Shown: one piece after another, positions 60,415 to 64,000 of the stretch | How the letters are laid out: each line of letters starts with the position of its first letter | How positions within the stretch are numbered: position 1 is the first letter of the stretch | Source: CAZUDO01 sp964618895 | GTDB taxonomy: Bacteria; Desulfobacterota; Binatia; DP-6 | Direction: 5' to 3' | NCBI GenBank assembly: GCA_964618895.1 | Contig: CAZUDO010000073.1 | Span: forward strand, 1 to 64,000 | Length of the DNA stretch: 64,000 bases | The notes under the pieces: generated by a model | Told to the model about the DNA's origin: nothing | What the model saw: the letters and a program-made list of their open reading frames with translations, nothing else | Database searches by the model: none | Program-made: the position numbers and the translations under genes

Positions 60415-60800
60415 CCCGCAGCCCTCAGCGGTCCCGGGATCTCGGCTCGCTTCTCGCGCATGTGGTTGTCCTCGTCGACGAACACCACTTTGGGCTCGTA
60501 GGTGCGTGCCACGGCCTCGTCCATCCAGGCGTAGGCGGCGATGATGACCAGATCGCCGGGGCGAACCAGATGGGCGGCGGCGCCGTTGACGCAGATGACG
60601 CCGCTGTCGGGCGGCCCCTGGACCGCGTAGGTCTCAAGGCGCGTGCCGCTGGTGACGTTCCATACACACACGGCTTCGTTCGGCAGCAGATCGGTGGCGT
60701 CCATCAGCCGGCGGTCGATGGTGATGGAGCCCTCGTAGTCGACATTGGCCCCGGTGACGGTGGCGCGGTGGATCTTGGCGCGTAGCATCTTGCGGGTCAT
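60411..60800 (-). CDS. panD: Aspartate 1-decarboxylase (pyruvoyl enzyme)
   Basis: A 129-residue proenzyme with the processing site G24-S25 in NVDYEGSITID, plus LLPNEAVCVWNVTSGTRLETYA and GAAAHLVRPGDLVII. It makes beta-alanine from aspartate for pantothenate. The start at 60800 overlaps the end of panC (ATGA). Confidence 0.94.
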   Translation of the reverse strand: MTRKMLRAKIHRATVTGANVDYEGSITIDRRLMDATDLLPNEAVCVWNVTSGTRLETYAVQGPPDSGVICVNGAAAHLVRPGDLVIIAAYAWMDEAVARTYEPKVVFVDEDNHMREKRAEIPGPLRAAG

Positions 60801-61657
60801 CGGTCGTGCCCTCCTGGAACGAGCAGGCGATTGTCGATCAGCCGGACCCCTCCCACCCACACCGCCACCGCCAGCACCGCGGGCGCCTCCACGGCGCCCA
60901 CCTCGTCGAGCGTGCACGGGTCGAGCAGCTCGGCGTACTCGAGGCGCGCCCGCGCCTCGGCGGCGATCACCGCCTGGGCGCCCGCCAGCACGGCCGCCGG
61001 CCGCCGTTCACCCTCATCCACCGCCGCCGCGGCGGCGGCCAGCGCTTGCGGCACGCAGCCCGCCGCCACCCGGTCGGCAGGCGCCAGGCGCCGGTTCCGG
61101 CTGGAGACCGCCAGGCCGTCGGCCTCGCGCACCGTCGGTACGCCGACGATCTCGATGCCGAAGTCGAGGTCCGCCGTCATGCGCCGGATGACGGCGAGCT
61201 GCTGGAAATCCTTGTCGCCGAACACCGCCACCTGCGGCCGGACGGCATTGAAGAGCTTGGTGACCACCGTGGTGACGCCGCGGAAATGCCCCGGGCGCAC
61301 CCGCCCGCAGAGCGGCGCGGTGAGCCCCGTCACCTCCACCGCGCTCTGAAATCCCTCCGGGTACATGGCGGCCGCGCTCGGCGCGAACACCACGTCGACC
61401 CCAGCGGCGGCGCAGGTGGCCGCGTCCTCGTCCAGCGGGCGCGGGTAGCGGTCGAAGTCGTCCCGGCGGTCGAACTGGATCGGGTTCACGAACACGGACA
61501 CGACCACCCGCTCGGCCCGGCGGTGGGCCTCGTCGACCAGCGCCACGTGGCCGGCATGCAGCGCTCCCATGGTGGGGACCAGCGCCACCCGCCGCCCGAG
61601 CAGGCGCTCGGCGTCGGTCCACGCCTGCATGGCGCGGGGCTCGGCGATGGTGTGCAT
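60797..61657 (-). CDS. panC: Pantothenate synthetase
   Basis: A 286-residue enzyme joining pantoate and beta-alanine with ATP. It has the HIGH-like GALHAGH in VPTMGALHAGHVALVD, VNPIQFDRRDDFDRYPR, the FGDKDFQQLAVIRRM stretch and the KMSKS-equivalent SSRNRRL. ATGA overlaps at both ends link it with panB and panD. Confidence 0.94.
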   Translation of the reverse strand: MHTIAEPRAMQAWTDAERLLGRRVALVPTMGALHAGHVALVDEAHRRAERVVVSVFVNPIQFDRRDDFDRYPRPLDEDAATCAAAGVDVVFAPSAAAMYPEGFQSAVEVTGLTAPLCGRVRPGHFRGVTTVVTKLFNAVRPQVAVFGDKDFQQLAVIRRMTADLDFGIEIVGVPTVREADGLAVSSRNRRLAPADRVAAGCVPQALAAAAAAVDEGERRPAAVLAGAQAVIAAEARARLEYAELLDPCTLDEVGAVEAPAVLAVAVWVGGVRLIDNRLLVPGGHDR

Positions 61658-62505
61658 CAGCTCCCCCCCACCGCCGACTTGGGCGGGAAGGCCTGCGCGT
61701 CGCCGGGGAAGGCGCCGGTCTTCACCTCGTGCACATAGGTGGACGCGGCCTGCACCACCGCACGGCCGAGCTCGGCGTAGCGCTTGGCGAAGCGCGGCGT
61801 CCACGCCTCCGAGAGCCCGAGCAGGTCGTGCATCACCAGCACCTGCCCGTCGCAGTGCACCCCGGCGCCGATGCCGATGGTGGGGATGGCGAGGGCCGCC
61901 GTGATCTCGGCGGCCAGGTCGAGCGGAATGCACTCGAGCACGACCGCGAACGCGCCGGCGGCCTCGACAGCCTTGGCGTCTTCCAGCACGCGCTCGCGCC
62001 CGCCCGGGGCGGTCCCGTGCCGGCGGCCCTGCACGCGGTGGCCGCCCATGCGGTGCACCGACTGCGGCGTCAGGCCGACGTGCCCCATCACCGGGATGTC
62101 GACGCGGGCGATCGCCTCGATGGTGGCCGCCATGGCGAGCCCGCCCTCGAGCTTCACCGCCGCCGCGCCCCCCTCCTTCACCAGCCGGACGGCACTCGCG
62201 ACCGCCTGCTCGGGACTGGTCTGGTACGACCCGAACGGCAGGTCACCCACCACCAGCGCCCGCGTGGCGCCGCGCGCTACCAGGCGGGTGTGGTAGACCA
62301 TCTCGTCGAGCGTCACCGGCAGCGTGGTGTCCTGGCCCTGCACCACCATGCCGAGCGAGTCGCCGACCAGGAGCATCTCCACCCCCGCCTCGTCCAGCAG
62401 GCGGGCAAAGGCGTAGTCGTAGGCGGTCACCATGGTGATCCGCTCGCCAGCCACCTTCAGGCGGAGGACCTCGGGCACCGTCACTTTCTTCTTCACCGGC
62501 TCCAT
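61657..62505 (-). CDS. panB: 3-methyl-2-oxobutanoate hydroxymethyltransferase
   Basis: A 282-residue enzyme of the first committed step to pantothenate (ketopantoate formation): MVTAYDYAFARLLDEAGVEMLLVGDS with metal-binding Asp, KLEGG, VMGHVGLTPQSVHRMGG and IPTIGIGAG. First gene of the panB-panC-panD-smpB coupled cluster, with GGAGG about 15 bases upstream. Confidence 0.95.
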   Translation of the reverse strand: MEPVKKKVTVPEVLRLKVAGERITMVTAYDYAFARLLDEAGVEMLLVGDSLGMVVQGQDTTLPVTLDEMVYHTRLVARGATRALVVGDLPFGSYQTSPEQAVASAVRLVKEGGAAAVKLEGGLAMAATIEAIARVDIPVMGHVGLTPQSVHRMGGHRVQGRRHGTAPGGRERVLEDAKAVEAAGAFAVVLECIPLDLAAEITAALAIPTIGIGAGVHCDGQVLVMHDLLGLSEAWTPRFAKRYAELGRAVVQAASTYVHEVKTGAFPGDAQAFPPKSAVGGS

Positions 62506-62709
62506 ACGAAAACAGCCTCCTCGGACCGCGGGTCCGGGAGGCCGTCGTGTGCGATGCTCCAGAGGAGCCGTCCGCGCTGCGCGCCCGGTCCCCGGCACTC
62601 GCTCGGAGCTGGGTGGCGCCGCTTGACTGGTGATGCCCTCGTGGTGCTCGCGCGTCGGTGTCCCGTCTCGGTCCGTGTCAATCTCCGCCCGCGGTGCGGG
62701 TCGGAGTCG

Positions 62710-63360
62710 TTACGTGGATCCAAGCGGAATGTAGTGCTGTACCCCCTGTTTCATGCCCCGCACCTCTTTGATCAGGTGGGCCAGGTCGCCACCGTGCTCG
62801 ACGAAGTCGATGTCCGAGCAGTTGACCACCAGGAGCGGGGCGTCGGTGTAGTGGTGAAAATAGTTGCGAAAGGCCTCCGTTACCTTCTGGAGATACTCCG
62901 GGCTGATACCGCGCTCGAAGTCGCGGTCACGCTTCCGCAGCCGTTTGAGCAGCACCTCCGGCCGGGCCTCGAGGTAGATGACGAGGTCGGGCCGCGGGAG
63001 CCGCTGGTCCAGGAGCCGGAAGATCTCCTGGTACAGGTGGAACTCTTCGGCGCCCAGGGTGACGCCGGCGAAGATGCCGTCCTTGGCGAAGAGGTAGTCA
63101 GCGACCACGCCCTGCGCGAACAGCTCGCGCTGCCCCAGCTCGAGCTGCTGGCGGTAGCGCTCGAGGAGGAAGAAGAGCTGCGTCTGGAACGCGTACTTGC
63201 CGGCGTCCTCGTAGAACTTGCGCAGGAACGGGTTTTCATCGACGTGCTCGAGGACGAGCTGCGAGCCGAACTCGGTGGCGAGCCGTCGCGCGAGGGCCGT
63301 CTTCCCGACACCGATGGGACCCTCGACTGCGATGTACCGCCCCGCCCGGTCCGCCGCCAA
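62710..63360 (-). CDS. Deoxynucleoside kinase
   Basis: A 216-residue P-loop kinase with EGPIGVGKTALA at the N-terminus, ENPFLRKFYEDAGKYAFQTQLFFLLERY, the ERS-like region replaced by VVADYLFAKDGIFAG, and YLEARPEVLLKRLRKRDRDFE (LID). It resembles Gram-positive-type dGK/dAK enzymes. It probably salvages purine deoxynucleosides. It lies 204 bases upstream of panB in the same direction; that gap holds nothing I recognise. Confidence 0.88.
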   Translation of the reverse strand: MAADRAGRYIAVEGPIGVGKTALARRLATEFGSQLVLEHVDENPFLRKFYEDAGKYAFQTQLFFLLERYRQQLELGQRELFAQGVVADYLFAKDGIFAGVTLGAEEFHLYQEIFRLLDQRLPRPDLVIYLEARPEVLLKRLRKRDRDFERGISPEYLQKVTEAFRNYFHHYTDAPLLVVNCSDIDFVEHGGDLAHLIKEVRGMKQGVQHYIPLGST

Positions 63361-63448
63361 TCCCCCCTCCTTGAGTCCAGATCGGCAGATAGCACCCGGC
63401 CCCGGTCGTGTCTACAGAATGCCCGAATCTCTGCTATACGCGGCGGCC

Positions 63449-64000
63449 ATGCCCACGGCCGTTGCCCGCCGGACCGCTGCCCAGCTGTTCATGATCGGCG
63501 TACCCGGGCCGGAGCTGGACGCGGAGACGCGGGCTTTTCTCGAGCAGTATCCCGCCGGCGGCTTCGTCCTCTTCAAGCGGAACATCCGCTCGGCCGCCCA
63601 GCTCCGCCGCCTGGTGACCGCCCTGCACCAGACCGGCTGCGGGGTCCGGCCCCTGGTGGCCATCGACCACGAGGGCGGACGGGTGCACCGGACGCCGCGC
63701 CCGTTCACCCACTTCCCCCCTGCCGGCACGGTGGCGGCCGGCGGCCCGCGGGCCGCCGAGGCCGTCGGGCGAGCGATGGGCCGCGAGCTGGCGGCGGTGG
63801 GCATCGACCTCGACTTCGCCCCCGTGCTCGACGTGTGGACCAATCCCCGCAACACGGTGATCGGCGACCGCGCCTTCGGCACGCAGCCCGGGCCGGCCGC
63901 CCGCTTGGCGCTGGCCCATGCCCGCGGGCTACTGGCTGCCGGCGTGCTTCCGTGCGGCAAGCACTTTCCCGGGCACGGGGCCACCACCGGCGACTCGCAC
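63449..64000 (+). CDS. nagZ: Beta-N-acetylhexosaminidase NagZ (5' part)
   Basis: A GH3 glycosidase continuing beyond the right edge; 184 residues are visible. Motifs: QLFMIGVPGPELDAETRAFL, GGFVLFKRNI, VAIDHEGGRVHR, LDFAPVLDV and the conserved KHFPGHG with TGDSH, which supplies the catalytic His-Asp dyad. NagZ removes GlcNAc from muropeptides in cell-wall recycling. ATG 63449 is preferred; ATG 63419 adds ten residues. It is divergent from the kinase gene, with about 90 bases between the starts. Confidence 0.92.
   Translation, partial: MPTAVARRTAAQLFMIGVPGPELDAETRAFLEQYPAGGFVLFKRNIRSAAQLRRLVTALHQTGCGVRPLVAIDHEGGRVHRTPRPFTHFPPAGTVAAGGPRAAEAVGRAMGRELAAVGIDLDFAPVLDVWTNPRNTVIGDRAFGTQPGPAARLALAHARGLLAAGVLPCGKHFPGHGATTGDSH

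Overview
The window is a chromosomal segment of very high G+C (roughly 70% by eye), densely coded on both strands. The gene content points to an uncultured deltaproteobacterial-type Gram-negative lineage (for example Myxococcota, or Binatota/Desulfobacterota-like), but I cannot fix the taxon. The pointers are Mce/PqiB and PqiC transport genes, secreted proteins with Myxococcus-type Cys-rich repeats and Thr-rich linkers, a sulfatase-TPR lipoprotein and tmRNA/SmpB.

Layout. 0-0.7 kb: debris, namely an IS630-type transposase fragment joined in frame to a calcium/proton antiporter fragment, then a broken outer-membrane barrel gene. 0.7-31.4 kb: mostly housekeeping. This part holds a sulfatase-TPR protein, a split pqiA plus pqiB and pqiC, an amidohydrolase, a membrane Fe-S electron-transfer protein, a truncated-protease/ATL fusion, a GST, a two-subunit biotin-dependent acyl-CoA carboxylase, a DEAD-box helicase, pyruvoyl arginine decarboxylase, RNase R, HtrA, an M16 peptidase pair, ligA, acylphosphatase and an ArnT-like glycosyltransferase.

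31.3-42.4 kb is the remarkable part: a compact, mostly translationally coupled operon for bacterial ubiquitin-like modification. In order it encodes an XRE-type regulator, an FHA-like/RING-like Cys-rich protein (candidate E3), an E1-like ThiF protein, a UBC-type E2 with an HPN motif and a catalytic Cys, a YbjN-like protein, a beta-grasp Ubl, a JAMM peptidase, a PAN/ARC-like AAA+ ATPase, a second Ubl (Gly-Gly plus a six-residue tail), a Prok-E2_D/PRTRC-B-like protein, a second JAMM peptidase and a second ThiF. The last four genes look like a PRTRC-type set and the earlier ones like a eukaryote-like E1-E2-RING set, so two conjugation/deconjugation cycles appear to share one operon and one unfoldase. 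A divergent gene encodes a second regulator that shares a sensor-like domain with the operon's first gene. A sigma70-like promoter lies between them. The left edge shows a 207-bp convergent ORF overlap that looks like an insertion scar. The proposed modules are inferences from motifs and gene order.

42.4-54.4 kb: accessory DNA with a secreted Thr-linker protein, tiny membrane proteins, Uma2, an alpha/beta hydrolase, a complete IS3-family element, several toxin-antitoxin loci (VapBC, a second RHH/PIN pair, HicBA with a damaged HicA, a zeta-like kinase pair), a truncated DUF4143 gene and a large cyclase-ATPase-TPR regulator.

54.5-64 kb: core again, with ssrA (tmRNA), a secreted hydrolase, two further exported proteins, smpB, panD-panC-panB (pantothenate synthesis), a deoxynucleoside kinase and the 5' part of nagZ.
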